Assembly: GCA_022614735.1 (NCBI GenBank)
Contig: JAKEHZ010000325.1
Location: 1 to 42,097, forward strand
Source of the DNA: Acidobacteriota bacterium
GTDB lineage: Bacteria; Acidobacteriota; Blastocatellia; RBC074
Direction: 5' to 3'
DNA length: 42,097 nt
In this document: one piece after another, positions 10,239-19,623 of the stretch
How the letters are laid out: every line of letters begins with the position of its first letter
How positions within the stretch are numbered: the stretch's first letter is position 1
The notes under the pieces: generated by a model
Told to the model about the DNA's origin: nothing
Databases searched by the model: none
The model's input: the letters and a program-made list of their open reading frames with translations, nothing else
Program-made: the position numbers and the translations under genes

Positions 10239-11525
10239 TTACCGGTTGGCTTTGCCTACCACTCTGAAACACAAATTGATATGACCATCTGTAGGCATTC
10301 TCGATGATCTTTCTTTCAAATCGATGTCAAAAGGCCGCCTCAGATTATTGCCTGCCAGATCTTCAATCCTCGGATCTACACGCACGCAATAATTTCCCAC
10401 TCGCCATGGATCTCGCGGTTTGAAGCGCCATTCCGTTTCATACTTCTCGATTTCAATCTGCCCATCCTGGCGATCGCCATTTGCATCGATCACTTCGATC
10501 ATCTGCTCCAGCAATAGATGATCGAGTGGTTCATCAATAGCCAGCCTCAATGGATCAACAGTTTCAGCATCGGGAGCGAAGATCTTCCAGGATTGGAAAC
10601 TCGGTCGGGTGCGATCATCGTCAACTACCCGGAAAAGCTTTTCAAAACCCTCTCGTAACTGATTGCCATTGCCGTCACGCCAGCCTTTATCAATCACCAG
10701 CCGATATCTCTTCCCTTCTTTGAGTGGTGGGCCATCTTCCAGATTCGACCGCAATCCGCGTTTGATCCTCCCGGGATCGAGCAATAAAGTAAACCGCCGT
10801 CTTGATGAATCCCACAGCTCTTGATCAATTTTCAAAAATGCCTTTGGGATCACTTTACCAGACTCATCGCTCAAATGTAGGTGTTCATATGCATCGCCGA
10901 GACTCATCGGTGCGGAGAAGTGTATGTATAGTTTTAATAGATTAGCAGGCAGTTCATCGGCGCGGGGATAAACCTGATTCACAACTGTTATCGACGTTGT
11001 CGTCGTTTTGGGAGGGACCAATCTGGTCTCGATCACCAGCTGAGCTGATGATTGCGTTTCCAGTTTTGATGGACAGAATTTTTGGTAGAAAAGCGCTGTA
11101 TCGAATCGAGCGGTATACGTCAAGCCTGGGACGAGCGGAAAACGCGGGGTGAAACGAATTATATTCCCATCTACATTATAGCCTCCAAGCATCGCAGGGT
11201 TGCCCGGGGTGATGGTTGAACCCGGATAGACAGCCAGTAATTTCGCCCAATCCGATGAAGACACATTGGCTCTTTTGAGCCGGGACAGACTATATGCATT
11301 AAGCCCCGTCACTTCAATCGTCACTTGTTCGGCGCCGCCTGAATTCCTACTCAAACAAATGACCGGCTGATCGGCTGCTTCTTTGCCTGCGCCGGAGAGG
11401 CCGGCCATTTGAATGCGCCTCAAATAAGCAAAGCCACCGGTGATAAGCCACCCCACAAACAGAAATGAGCAGGCAATCATCAGGGCGCCGGCGAATGCTT
11501 GCAGTTTGCCAGACATTCGGCTCAC
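10239..11525 (-). CDS. Membrane-anchored protein with Ig-like (Big_5-type) domains
   Basis: This 428-residue protein has one N-terminal membrane helix (about 12-35). The large exported part is rich in beta structure. The segment LPANLLKLYIHFSAPMSLGD, with the following HLHLSDESGKVIP and LLLDPGRIKRGLR, resembles the bacterial Ig-like Big_5 pattern that opens with a conserved F-[ST]-x-P-[MV]. A second similar module seems to follow around residues 310-410 (RLAIDEPLDHLLLEQMIEV, VDPRIEDLAGNNL). No catalytic motif is recognised. It starts 10 nt after the stop of the gene at 11536-12696, which makes the two a likely operon and possibly a cell-surface pair. Confidence 0.75.
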   Translation of the reverse strand: MSRMSGKLQAFAGALMIACSFLFVGWLITGGFAYLRRIQMAGLSGAGKEAADQPVICLSRNSGGAEQVTIEVTGLNAYSLSRLKRANVSSSDWAKLLAVYPGSTITPGNPAMLGGYNVDGNIIRFTPRFPLVPGLTYTARFDTALFYQKFCPSKLETQSSAQLVIETRLVPPKTTTTSITVVNQVYPRADELPANLLKLYIHFSAPMSLGDAYEHLHLSDESGKVIPKAFLKIDQELWDSSRRRFTLLLDPGRIKRGLRSNLEDGPPLKEGKRYRLVIDKGWRDGNGNQLREGFEKLFRVVDDDRTRPSFQSWKIFAPDAETVDPLRLAIDEPLDHLLLEQMIEVIDANGDRQDGQIEIEKYETEWRFKPRDPWRVGNYCVRVDPRIEDLAGNNLRRPFDIDLKERSSRMPTDGHINLCFRVVGKANR

Positions 11526-11535
11526 TCCGTCCCGC

Positions 11536-12696
11536 TTACAACCATCTTTTCGGCAGCGAACGCAGGTTTAATGCCCCGGTGTCAATATCACGTTGAATGA
11601 CGACTGCAAAATTCGCATTCAGATTATCGAGCTGCATGATGCCGACCTGTGCGACACTCACGTAGCCGACGCCCGCAGTGACATAGGGCGCACCAACCGG
11701 TTTAGTCACTGGCTCTGCTTTATCGATATCCTCAGCGCTGATGCTCATCAGCGTGCGATTGCTGTTGGCGACCAGCACATAGTCCTTGCCATTCTTCTGA
11801 AGAGCGATCATATCGAGCGGGCGATTACCGCCTCCCAGTTCAGCCAATGTCGTGCCGCGCAGATGCTTCTTTTCTTTCAGATCAGCCATCGAAAAAGCTG
11901 CGAGCGGCGCGCAACCATAGCCTGCGAGCAAACTCGACTTACCATTCACCCGGAATGGCAGGAATGTTTCTATGGGCGCGTGTGTCTCAAAGCGACCGTG
12001 CGAAGCGTGATAGATCTCCAGCGTCGTCGCCGCTGAATTTTGATTGAATGGGAAATGCATCCGATGCAGCGTCGAGGCGAATTCCGCATTTGATAAACCA
12101 GCTACCAACAATTCACCATCAGCAAATGCCAGATCGGTGATCGCCAGCTTTCGCTTACTATCACCCCACTGGGTCTTCGCTGCGGGATCGGGCGCGTTGC
12201 TCAAATTGGCTTTTGAAAAAGTCACATCCTTCAATGCAAAATCTTCAATCTTACCGCTCTTGGTCACCTTTAAGATCGCTGGCATAGCGTCATTACCGCG
12301 CCCGCGTGAAACAGATAGATAGATGTTCTGTGAGATCTGATGTGTGGCTAGATCGTTGATCAAGACCGCATCCGGTGTAGTTCCAAGCAGGCTTGCGATC
12401 TTCTGATCGATATTCTTGATCTCAATCGGCGTGTTGCCGTTATCTTTTTCACTGTCTTTGACGTCTATCGCAAAGATGGCAGCGCCCTGCGTGTCACCGA
12501 CAAACAAAATGTTTTCCGGGCCGAATGCCAAAGCGCCTGCAGTTTTGATATCGGGCGTCCCGACTGTCATGCCCAGCATTGCAGATGTTTTGGCACTCGC
12601 TACCGCATGATAGTGCGAACTCGACCTGGCAATCAGTAATCCGCCAAGTAAGCCGAGCACAGCTAATGCGAAAAAGATCTGATTTCTCAGCTTCAT
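11536..12696 (-). CDS. Exported protein, probable beta-propeller, function unknown
   Basis: This 386-residue protein has an N-terminal hydrophobic helix (about 7-23) that could be a signal anchor. The rest alternates short hydrophobic strands with acidic turns, such as GALAFGPENILFVGDTQGAA, ITDLAFADGELLVAGLSNAE, DMIALQKNGKDYVLVANSN and GVGYVSVAQVGIMQL. This is the cadence of a six- or seven-bladed propeller. I see no catalytic or haem motif. It is first of a two-gene unit with the Ig-like protein. A divergent plus-strand gene begins 560 nt away. Confidence 0.7.
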   Translation of the reverse strand: MKLRNQIFFALAVLGLLGGLLIARSSSHYHAVASAKTSAMLGMTVGTPDIKTAGALAFGPENILFVGDTQGAAIFAIDVKDSEKDNGNTPIEIKNIDQKIASLLGTTPDAVLINDLATHQISQNIYLSVSRGRGNDAMPAILKVTKSGKIEDFALKDVTFSKANLSNAPDPAAKTQWGDSKRKLAITDLAFADGELLVAGLSNAEFASTLHRMHFPFNQNSAATTLEIYHASHGRFETHAPIETFLPFRVNGKSSLLAGYGCAPLAAFSMADLKEKKHLRGTTLAELGGGNRPLDMIALQKNGKDYVLVANSNRTLMSISAEDIDKAEPVTKPVGAPYVTAGVGYVSVAQVGIMQLDNLNANFAVVIQRDIDTGALNLRSLPKRWL

Positions 12697-13256
12697 AAAT
12701 CTTCCTCCGATTTGTGCCTGTTGATGAACGGGATGCTCTCAGTTTAGCGTAATAATTTTAGTCTGAAATGAACCGCAGTGCTTTGACATTTACTGCTTAA
12801 TTAATCTTTTTACAAGTTTTTACACCGGCAGTTACTAACTCTATGCATCGATCCTGACCCTATTGAGTGAGTTCCGCCTTTCGAGAGACAGAAGAGAGAA
12901 AACGGAACAAACGGAAATTTTATTGATCTTCCGTTTGTTCCGTCATTTCCGCCCTTTCTTGTTGACCCGTTTTCTCTCTTTTCAAAAAAAATTCACATTC
13001 CTCTAAAGATTTTAGGCTATCGACTGCATTACAGTCCGTTGAATGAGGGCAAAAAATATTTTGCGGCCATAAGGTATGACCAATCGCACTGAATGTGTGG
13101 GTTAATACTATGATCGTCCGGATTGTATACAACATGGAGAGACAGCCTTAGATGCCAGCCGCATCAATGATGTACATCCGGGTAACTTAGCAAGAGCTCT
13201 TTCATCACAGGTGGGACATTCCCCCCCTGTGCATGACCACAAGCCGAGGTCACATC
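12697..13256. other. Divergent intergenic region with one hairpin
   Basis: This 560-nt gap lies between the 5' ends of the propeller gene and the cytochrome c fusion gene. It holds an inverted repeat at 12892-12980. The remainder is AT-rich and should contain promoters for both sides, but I cannot point to a convincing -35/-10 pair. No coding potential was recognised. Confidence 0.6.
12892..12980. repeat. Asymmetric hairpin (CGGAACAAA-type, composite right arm)
   Basis: The left side reads AAGAGAGAAAACGG and then AACAAACGGAA. The reverse complement of the right side has the same two blocks separated by an extra segment of about 27 nt (GTCAACAAGAAAGGGCGG plus the following bases). A near copy with the same composite design lies at 39521-39614. 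Unlike most copies, this one sits in a divergent promoter region. Confidence 0.85.
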
Positions 13257-14679
13257 ATGAGAACCCTACGCAATCTGTTTACTCTGATTATCCTGTTATC
13301 AGCAGCGCTCCTCGTGCTACCGGCGAGCAGTGCCAATACCGATCGGAAGGAGAAGGAGGCAGTCACCTTCACCAAAGATGTTGCGCCGATCTTTTTCAAG
13401 AACTGCGCCGCGTGTCATCGCCCTGGCGAAGCCGCGCCGATGTCGTTGCTGAGCTACAAAGACGCCCGACCGTGGGCTAAATCGATTCGAGAAAAAGTTG
13501 TCAATCGTGAGATGCCACCCTGGCACGCTGATTCGCGTCACGGCGAGTTTAAGAATGAACGCCGCCTGACCCAGGCTGAGATCTCTACAATTGTCGCGTG
13601 GGTTGATGGTGGAGCGAGAGAAGGTGATACACGCGACCTGCCGCCCGCACCAAAGTTCGTTGAAGGCTGGGGCATCGGTCAGCCATCTGGTGCTTCAGAT
13701 GCCCGATGAGTTTACACTCGAGGCTTCCGGACCCGATGAATACCAGTACTTCCCCGTCCCCACTAACTTCACCGAAGACCGCTATGTGCAGGCAGTAGAG
13801 GTGAGGCCCGGCAATCGCAAAATCGTCCATCACATTGCGGCCTTCATTCAGCCGCCTTCCCCACCGGATGCACCAAAGTTGACTAAGGAGGAGGCTGAGA
13901 AAATAAGAGCTCAGGAAGAGAAGGACTCCATAATTTACAGAGAAGGATTCCTGAGAAGGGTCAAGGCCGATGCGCCGGTTTACGATGACGGGTGCCAGCT
14001 CCCGAACGGCGGAGCCGGGTCGAGTAGAGATGGCGTCAAACGAAATACCATTAGTATGCTGTCCGTCTATGCTCCGGGCCGCGACGTCAGTATCTGGGAG
14101 CCTGGTACAGTCAAGCGTATTCCTGCCGGATCAAATATTATTATAAACGTTCACTACTCGAAGGCGGCTGGTACTGTCCAGAAGGATCGATCAAGCGTCG
14201 GGCTGATCTTTGCCAAAGAACAACCTTCCAGATTGCAAACGACTGAACTGCTTTACAACTCGTACCTTCAGATCCCACCGGGTGCCGAGCGTCACCGGAC
14301 AACTGCCTGCTGGACGACCCCAAGAGATGTTCAATTGACCGCCATCATGCCGCATATGCACTTTCGAGGATCGGCGATGGAGGTTAAAGCCATATATCCC
14401 GATGGCCGGACGGCAGTGTTGCTCAATGTGCCGAAGTACGACTTCATGTGGCAAACCAATTTTTCCTTGAAGCAACCTCTGAAGCTACCGAAGGGAACCC
14501 GGTTCCTGATTACGGGTTATTTCGACAATTCAGCGAAGAACAAGTACAACCCCGACCCAACTAAGGCTGTTCGTTGGGGCGATCCGACTTATGACGAGAT
14601 GCTGGCTTGTTTTCTCGAGTACACTCAGGATTTGAATTCAGCCGCAGCTATCACCAGCGGTCAGTCGTCTCAGAGGTAG
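13257..14679 (+). pseudogene. Frameshifted cytochrome c / copper monooxygenase-like fusion protein
   Basis: The upstream frame (from the ATG at 13257, with GAGGT in front) encodes a signal peptide and a c-type haem domain with CAACH at residues 50-54 and a likely axial Met in REMPPWHAD. It reads EGWGIGQP and then runs into a stop at 13709. Homology resumes one frame over at about 13687 with LVLQMPDEFTLEASGPDEYQ, running to 14679. That part shows copper-ligand motifs of the ascorbate-dependent type II monooxygenase fold: KIVHHIAAF, INVHYSKAAG, MPHMHFRGSAM and a late DEMLACF. The frames are offset by +1, meaning one extra base or two missing near 13684. It may be a real pseudogene or a sequencing error. 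The intact product would be an exported haem-copper redox enzyme. Confidence 0.8.
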
Positions 14680-14696
14680 TGGTTCACTGATCAACA

Positions 14697-14820
14697 CGTA
14701 TTAATGGTCTTTGATTCCTTATTTGCATCATTTCGCGTGTTTCGCGTTCTCTCTTGGACTTTAGTCATTGCGGAGCATGTATGAAACGCACCCACTAAGG
14801 AATCAAAGACCATTAATACG
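14697..14820. repeat. Hairpin between convergent genes (single-copy arms)
   Basis: Arms 14697-14721 and 14796-14820 are perfect 25-nt complements separated by 74 nt. The spacer contains the tandem word TTTCGCGTGTTTCGCG. It begins 17 nt after the plus-strand stop at 14679 and 16 nt from the minus-strand stop at 14837, so it could serve both transcripts. Confidence 0.9.
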
Positions 14821-14836
14821 AGTCGCTCCGTAGCAT

Positions 14837-16129
14837 TCACCATCTCCCTGCCTCCGGTCTTATTATCTCCAATATTACCTCTGGGTAGTCACGTGAAGGC
14901 CCGTCGAGAAGAGGCACTTTTTTATTCAGCAGATGCTTATCAAAGAATGCTCTGGAATAATCCCTGATGATTTGCATCGCTATACTGCTCGTTGACAGTT
15001 TGGTTCGATCAGCGATGATGTTCTGATTGATAAATGCATTATCAGTAAATCGACTGTGATTGATCTTCGTGCTCGTCACGCGGTAGCTGCCGGACTTCAC
15101 CGCTTTGAGGTGCTCGTCCTGATCGATACCCAAAGCGGCCCAGCGCGCCCTCAGTTCGGTCCGCGTTGTTTTCCATTCTGCGAGACGGGCTTCAGAGATA
15201 TCGTCCGCGTTGGGGCGTGGCGAACTGATAAACATGAAGGGCTGCTCCGGGCCGCGACCCTTCGCGTCGAGGATGAATGGACGGGCTTTGGACACACCAT
15301 CAAGATTTAAGCCAGCATTGAAGCGCAGGTCTATTTGGCAGGCGCGACCGGCCGATGGCCCGCCCAATGAGTGACCGAAGACTCCCAGACGTGATAGATC
15401 AAAGCGGCGAGCGAAGCGACCGCCATCCTTCTCTGCGTTGAGCTTTCCCAATTGATTCAAAACGAAGACAGCATCTTCGGCCAACACATCGTAACGCGAA
15501 ATTATGAACTGTTCTCTTCCTTCATCTCCCGCCGGAAGGGTCATCAACTTTGCAAATTTGTCGCTTTGTCTCACAACACGCCCATCAGGGAAAGCGATGC
15601 AGAAAGAGTCATATGTATGATCTATAGCGGCGACGATATAACCGTGACTAACCAGCTCTTCAATGATCGATGAGTAGAACGCACCCTTCGAGCCGGCGCC
15701 GTGCAAGAAAATCAATACCGGGAATCTCGACTGGGCATTTGATAATTTGGCTTCTTCAATCGTGTGAGTGCGTACAGAAGCCAGTCTCGCGTTATCCCTG
15801 GCAAGAACGCGTTTCAGTGCCTCGTGATCCGAAAGATAAGGAGCCGGAGATGCCTTTGGGTCAGGTTCCGCCGGGTACCAGATCTGCACTCGGAGTTCTC
15901 GAAAATCATACGGATCATCGGTCATCACTTCCTGTCGTGAATAATCTTTCCAGTAAAAGCTCGTTCGGCCAATAGCGTACTCACCCGTGGGAGCAGGCAG
16001 TTCCATTACAGGCCGCAGCTCAGATAAGGCTTTCGGCTGAATTTCCTGCGCTGTCGCTGGAACGATTTGAACGATTGCGGAGACAAGTCCGAATAAACCG
16101 GTCATGAGATACGTCAAGGTTTGTTTCAT
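14837..16129 (-). CDS. Exported alpha/beta hydrolase of the PAF-acetylhydrolase-like type
   Basis: This 430-residue protein has a signal peptide ending near ATAQ (residue 28). The alpha/beta hydrolase core starts at RVQIWYPAEP and FPVLIFLHGAGSKG. The oxyanion/nucleophile elbow is GHSLGG with Ser254. Asp277 in LNLDG and His358 in KINHSRFTD complete a plausible triad. These features and the YIVAAIDHTYDSF segment match the platelet-activating-factor acetylhydrolase isoform II family, which in bacteria are esterases of mostly unknown substrate. It is monocistronic: its 5' side is a 400-nt gap holding a large hairpin. A small dyad (AACGCC/GGCGTT at 16145-16162) lies just upstream of its ATG. Confidence 0.85.
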   Translation of the reverse strand: MKQTLTYLMTGLFGLVSAIVQIVPATAQEIQPKALSELRPVMELPAPTGEYAIGRTSFYWKDYSRQEVMTDDPYDFRELRVQIWYPAEPDPKASPAPYLSDHEALKRVLARDNARLASVRTHTIEEAKLSNAQSRFPVLIFLHGAGSKGAFYSSIIEELVSHGYIVAAIDHTYDSFCIAFPDGRVVRQSDKFAKLMTLPAGDEGREQFIISRYDVLAEDAVFVLNQLGKLNAEKDGGRFARRFDLSRLGVFGHSLGGPSAGRACQIDLRFNAGLNLDGVSKARPFILDAKGRGPEQPFMFISSPRPNADDISEARLAEWKTTRTELRARWAALGIDQDEHLKAVKSGSYRVTSTKINHSRFTDNAFINQNIIADRTKLSTSSIAMQIIRDYSRAFFDKHLLNKKVPLLDGPSRDYPEVILEIIRPEAGRW

Positions 16130-16312
16130 TTGCTATCCGTCGAGAACGCCAAACCCGGCGTTATTGATCAGTTGTTATTGTTGGGGCTTGTATAAAAGCT
16201 GAGCGACTCAAAGCGTAGACCGAGTTCTTCTCAAGCTCGGGGCGATTTGTGAAGCCTTCGCCGCAATCATAAATCATCTTAAGGTTATCTGTCACCATCT
16301 CCCAAAGCTGAA

Positions 16313-16524
16313 AAGAGAATACGAAACAAACGAGAAAGAGAAATCAAAAGGCAAAAGGCAAAAATCAAAAGGCAAAAGTGTGGAACTCTTTTTATTCAAC
16401 TTTTTGCCCGTTACAGAGCTGCCTGGATAAAAAGAGAAAGTGCCAATCTTTTGCCTTACTTTTACCTTTTGATTTTTGCCTTTTGCCTCTTGATTTCTCT
16501 TTCTCGTTTGTTTCGTATTCTCTT
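16313..16524. repeat. Long hairpin after the first ADOP stop (AAGGCAAAA-type)
   Basis: Arms 16313-16378 and 16459-16524 pair over 66 nt with two mismatches around an 80-nt loop. The inner halves consist of ATCAAAAGGCAAAAGGC-like units. The element lies 6 nt beyond the stop codon of the permease gene ending at 16531. It takes up over half of the otherwise empty 16130-16530 gap, where I see no gene. Confidence 0.93.
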
Positions 16525-16530
16525 CTCGAT

Positions 16531-18957
16531 CTACTCGTATCTCAACGCAACCATCGGGTCAACTTTTGTTGCCCGCCGCGCCGGCACGTAACAGGCGAGT
16601 AGCGAGACTGCGATCAGCAGCAACGCTATCAATACAAACGTCGTTGGGTCTGTTGCGCTCACGCTGAAAAGCAGGCTCGTCATGAGACGGGTCAAGGCGA
16701 AGGCGGCAATTAAACCTATCACCACTCCGATCAAAGCCAGATTCAACCCCTGTCTGACTATTAGCTTGAGCACATCGCGTCGCTGCGCCCCCAGCGCCAT
16801 ACGTACGCCTATCTCGTGCGTGCGATGTGCAACAGTAAATGACATTACGCCGTAAATTCCCACTGTTGCCAGCAGCAAAGCGAGCACTGCGAAAATCCCC
16901 ATCAGCAACGCCGGATAGCGGCGAATGAAGGTAGCCGGGAGATTCGAGATGATATTGTCCATCGAGCGCGTGAAATACGCGACTGTACCGGGTTCCAACG
17001 CCCGGGTCTCACGTCGGACGGTTTCTGCCAGATTCATCGGCTCGCCTTCCGTGCGAATCATGAGGACAGTGGAGCGATCAGCGTCTTGCTGGTAGGGCCC
17101 ATACACAACCGACGTCGTTTTTGCTGCTAGTCCATTGAGCTTTTCGTCGCCGACAACTCCAATGATCTCATAAGCATTCCGGGCATCGCCGGGAAAGATC
17201 AGTCGTTGTCCCACAGCTTCCTCATTCGGCAGAAGACGGCGAGCCAGAGTCTGATTGATGATGATGACTAAGGGCGATGTTCTGTTATCCCGCTCAGTGA
17301 AGTATCGACCTTTGATGAGCGGCACTTCCATCACGCGGAAATAGTTGGCGCTCACCGTACGCGTATTAGCTTCGGCCTCTTCCCCGGGCGGTGGGACGGG
17401 CCGGCTCGCGACATAGCATCGTGTCGTGTTTCCACCGACCAATGGAATCACATCGACTGTGGCCACTCCTTTAACGCCAGGCAACGATTCCAACCGCGCG
17501 AGCAGTTGTCGATGGAATACAGTACGCGCTTCTTCATCTTTGTATTTATCACCAGTCACAGTGATTGAATGCATGAGCAGATTTTTCGCATTAAAGCCCG
17601 GATCTACCTGCAGCAGGCGGACAAGACTCTTCATCATCAGTCCCGCACCGATGAGCAACACCAGTGCAAGAGCAATCTCAGCGACGACGAGTAATTGGCG
17701 TAACCGGGGACTGCCTGTCCCGGCCGCAGTTCTCCCTCCTTCTTTAAGAGCTCCCTGCATTGCCGTTCCGCTTGCCTGCAACGCAGGCGCGAGGCCGAAG
17801 ACTATCCCGGTGAGCAAGGCTAAACCGCTTGTGAAAGCAAGGATTGAGCGGTCAATTGAAAGCTCTCTCAAATATGGCATCGCGCTCAATCGGACATCGG
17901 GAATTGCCGTGATCAAAGCTCTCACTCCCATCTCGGCAAACAGAAGTCCTATTGCCCCGCCGACCAGCGCCAATAACAGGCATTCGGTCAGGAACTGTCT
18001 TACGACGCGCCCGCGGCCGGCCCCCAGTGCAAGCCGGATTGCAATCTCCTTCTGACGCGAAGCAGCACGCGCCAATAGCAAATTGGCGACATTCACACAC
18101 GCAATCAGTAAAACCAGACCAACCGCCACCACCAATGCAAGCAGGAGCGGCTTGACATCACCGATAATCTCTTCCTGCAAAGGTACAAGCTTATTGCCTG
18201 TATTGGCATGAGTTTCAGGGTACTGCTCTGCTATCCGGCGGGCAATAGTGTTCATCTCGGCCTCAGCCCGGGCTGAACTCACTTCCGGCTTGAGACGTGC
18301 GACGATATTGACCCAGTGCGCACGGCGATTTGTCCGCTGCATCTCGTTCGGATTGAGCGGCGCCCACATCTCCGAAGCCCCACGCGGGGCAAAGTGAAAA
18401 GACTCGGGCAGGATACCGATGATAGTCCAGGCGTCATCATTGAGCCGGAGCGTCCGACCGATGATATTTCGACCGCCTCCGAAGCGCCGCTGCCACGCAC
18501 CGTAGCTGAGCACTACTACTTTCGGTGCGCCCGGTTGATCTTCGCCGGCCTGAAAAGCGCGGCCCAGTATCGGCTCAACGCCCAGCACTGAGAAGAAGTC
18601 GGCGGCGACTCGCGCACAGGGAATGGCCTCCGGCGCCTCACGTCCAGTTAGAACCATACCGCAACCCGCGTAAGCCGTAAGCCCGGTAAAAACCTGGTTC
18701 TGTTTCCAGTCCTCGTAATCAGGATACGATGCTTCTCGTCGCGGGAAATCTTTTTGCGGCGTAGTCTCCCACAGATGCACCAGGCGCTCAGGATCCCGGT
18801 ACGGCAACCCGCGGAGCAAAGCGGCGTTGACTACAGTGAAGATCGCAGTGTTTGCCCCGATGCCCAGAGCGAGTGTCAGCACTGCGATAACAGTGAAAGC
18901 GGGTTGCTTAATTAATAGGCGCGCTCCGTAGCGTATGTCTTGCAGGAGTGTTCTCAT
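16531..18957 (-). CDS. ADOP-family permease, paralogue 1
   Basis: This 808-residue permease follows the ADOP plan: two MacB periplasmic core domains (about 45-240 and 460-650) and two FtsX permease domains. Predicted helices are one near 20-40, three around 270-400, one near 425-445 and three around 680-800. FtsX signatures are REKEIAIR-like KEIAIRLALGAGRGR in the first half and HEIGVRMALGAQRRDV in the second. It ends ATKVDPMVALRYE. MacB relatives pump macrolides, toxins or lipoproteins with an ABC ATPase, but none is present here, so mechanism and cargo are unknown. The start at 18957 matches the family N-terminus (QDIRYGARLLIKQPAF) and lies 2 nt after the preceding stop, which suggests coupling. 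An upstream in-frame ATG at 19020 is rejected. Confidence 0.92.
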   Translation of the reverse strand: MRTLLQDIRYGARLLIKQPAFTVIAVLTLALGIGANTAIFTVVNAALLRGLPYRDPERLVHLWETTPQKDFPRREASYPDYEDWKQNQVFTGLTAYAGCGMVLTGREAPEAIPCARVAADFFSVLGVEPILGRAFQAGEDQPGAPKVVVLSYGAWQRRFGGGRNIIGRTLRLNDDAWTIIGILPESFHFAPRGASEMWAPLNPNEMQRTNRRAHWVNIVARLKPEVSSARAEAEMNTIARRIAEQYPETHANTGNKLVPLQEEIIGDVKPLLLALVVAVGLVLLIACVNVANLLLARAASRQKEIAIRLALGAGRGRVVRQFLTECLLLALVGGAIGLLFAEMGVRALITAIPDVRLSAMPYLRELSIDRSILAFTSGLALLTGIVFGLAPALQASGTAMQGALKEGGRTAAGTGSPRLRQLLVVAEIALALVLLIGAGLMMKSLVRLLQVDPGFNAKNLLMHSITVTGDKYKDEEARTVFHRQLLARLESLPGVKGVATVDVIPLVGGNTTRCYVASRPVPPPGEEAEANTRTVSANYFRVMEVPLIKGRYFTERDNRTSPLVIIINQTLARRLLPNEEAVGQRLIFPGDARNAYEIIGVVGDEKLNGLAAKTTSVVYGPYQQDADRSTVLMIRTEGEPMNLAETVRRETRALEPGTVAYFTRSMDNIISNLPATFIRRYPALLMGIFAVLALLLATVGIYGVMSFTVAHRTHEIGVRMALGAQRRDVLKLIVRQGLNLALIGVVIGLIAAFALTRLMTSLLFSVSATDPTTFVLIALLLIAVSLLACYVPARRATKVDPMVALRYE

Positions 18958-18959
18958 AT

Positions 18960-19424
18960 CTATTTCTGAGCCACCGATTTCTTCGGATGGCTTTGCCAGA
19001 GCACATTGATAATCATCCATTTGCCATCGAACTTCGCCAAGTGCATATAGTCAATACCCCATTGCGCAACGAGCTTCACACTCGCCGTCTGATCCATCAC
19101 CTCATGGATGATGATCTCCTTTGGCCCGTCTTTTGGCATCTTGCCATCCTTGTTGTAGTTCTTCGCAATTTCGAGCAAACGCTCGAGCGACATGGTTGCA
19201 CCGGGACGGTATGCATCGTCGGCAGGCGGACGATAAAAACCGATTTTAGCCAGCTTCGGGTGAACGCTACGCTCAACCCGGGAGGGATCATTGTTGTAGA
19301 TGCCTTCGACGTAATCAAGAGCCGCTTGTTTGACTGCTTCACGGTCAGCATCGGTTTGTGCCAAAGCAGTACCGATTGGCAAAGCAAACAGCATAGCAAC
19401 AGCGATCAAGAGTGATTTTTTCAT
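18960..19424 (-). CDS. Secreted lumazine-binding-like (NTF2-fold) protein
   Basis: This 154-residue protein has a signal peptide cleaved near ALAQ (residue 22). DREAVKQAALDYVEGIYNND and the RVERSVHPKLAKIGFYR segment, followed by a closing FDGKWMIINVLWQ strand, are the pattern of the putative lumazine-binding family within the NTF2-like fold. Ligand and activity are unknown. The ATG at 19424 has a textbook AAGGAG 8 nt upstream. The frame stays open to 19631 through a heptamer hairpin, but those residues are repeat translation and not protein. The stop is 2 nt before the ADOP 1 start, so the two form a tight pair. This is the only ADOP here with such close coupling. Confidence 0.85.
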   Translation of the reverse strand: MKKSLLIAVAMLFALPIGTALAQTDADREAVKQAALDYVEGIYNNDPSRVERSVHPKLAKIGFYRPPADDAYRPGATMSLERLLEIAKNYNKDGKMPKDGPKEIIIHEVMDQTASVKLVAQWGIDYMHLAKFDGKWMIINVLWQSHPKKSVAQK

Positions 19425-19456
19425 AGTAGATCTCCTTTTTTGAATAGAGTGATTTC

Positions 19457-19622
19457 GCGTCTGGAAGAAGGAGCGGGAGATCCGGATTGCGGATTGCGGA
19501 TTGCGGATTGCGGATTTTCTCAATCGAAATCGACAGGGAAACCGAGGATTCTCATTTAACAAAATCCGCAATCCGCAATCCGCAATCCGCAATCCGGATC
19601 TCCCGCTCCTTCTTCCAGACGC
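19457..19622. repeat. 62-bp perfect GCGGATT-heptamer hairpin
   Basis: Arms 19457-19518 and 19561-19622 are exact complements over 62 nt with a 42-nt loop. The outer part is non-repetitive (GCGTCTGGAAGAAGGAGCGG). The inner part is five tandem GGATT units in a 7-nt period. It ends 1 nt from the ADOP 2 stop codon and fills the gap before the next ribosome-binding site. Confidence 0.97.
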
Positions 19623-19623
19623 G

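Noticed and set aside
13670..13700. Programmed ribosomal frameshift in the cytochrome c fusion gene
   Set aside because: No slippery sequence or adjacent strong structure. The local change looks like a simple base gain or a two-base loss.
17426..18055. Antisense open frame of 209 codons inside ADOP 1, and similar long plus-strand frames in the other permease genes
   Set aside because: They lie opposite clearly conserved coding sequence, have no ribosome-binding site and show the composition of a shadow frame.
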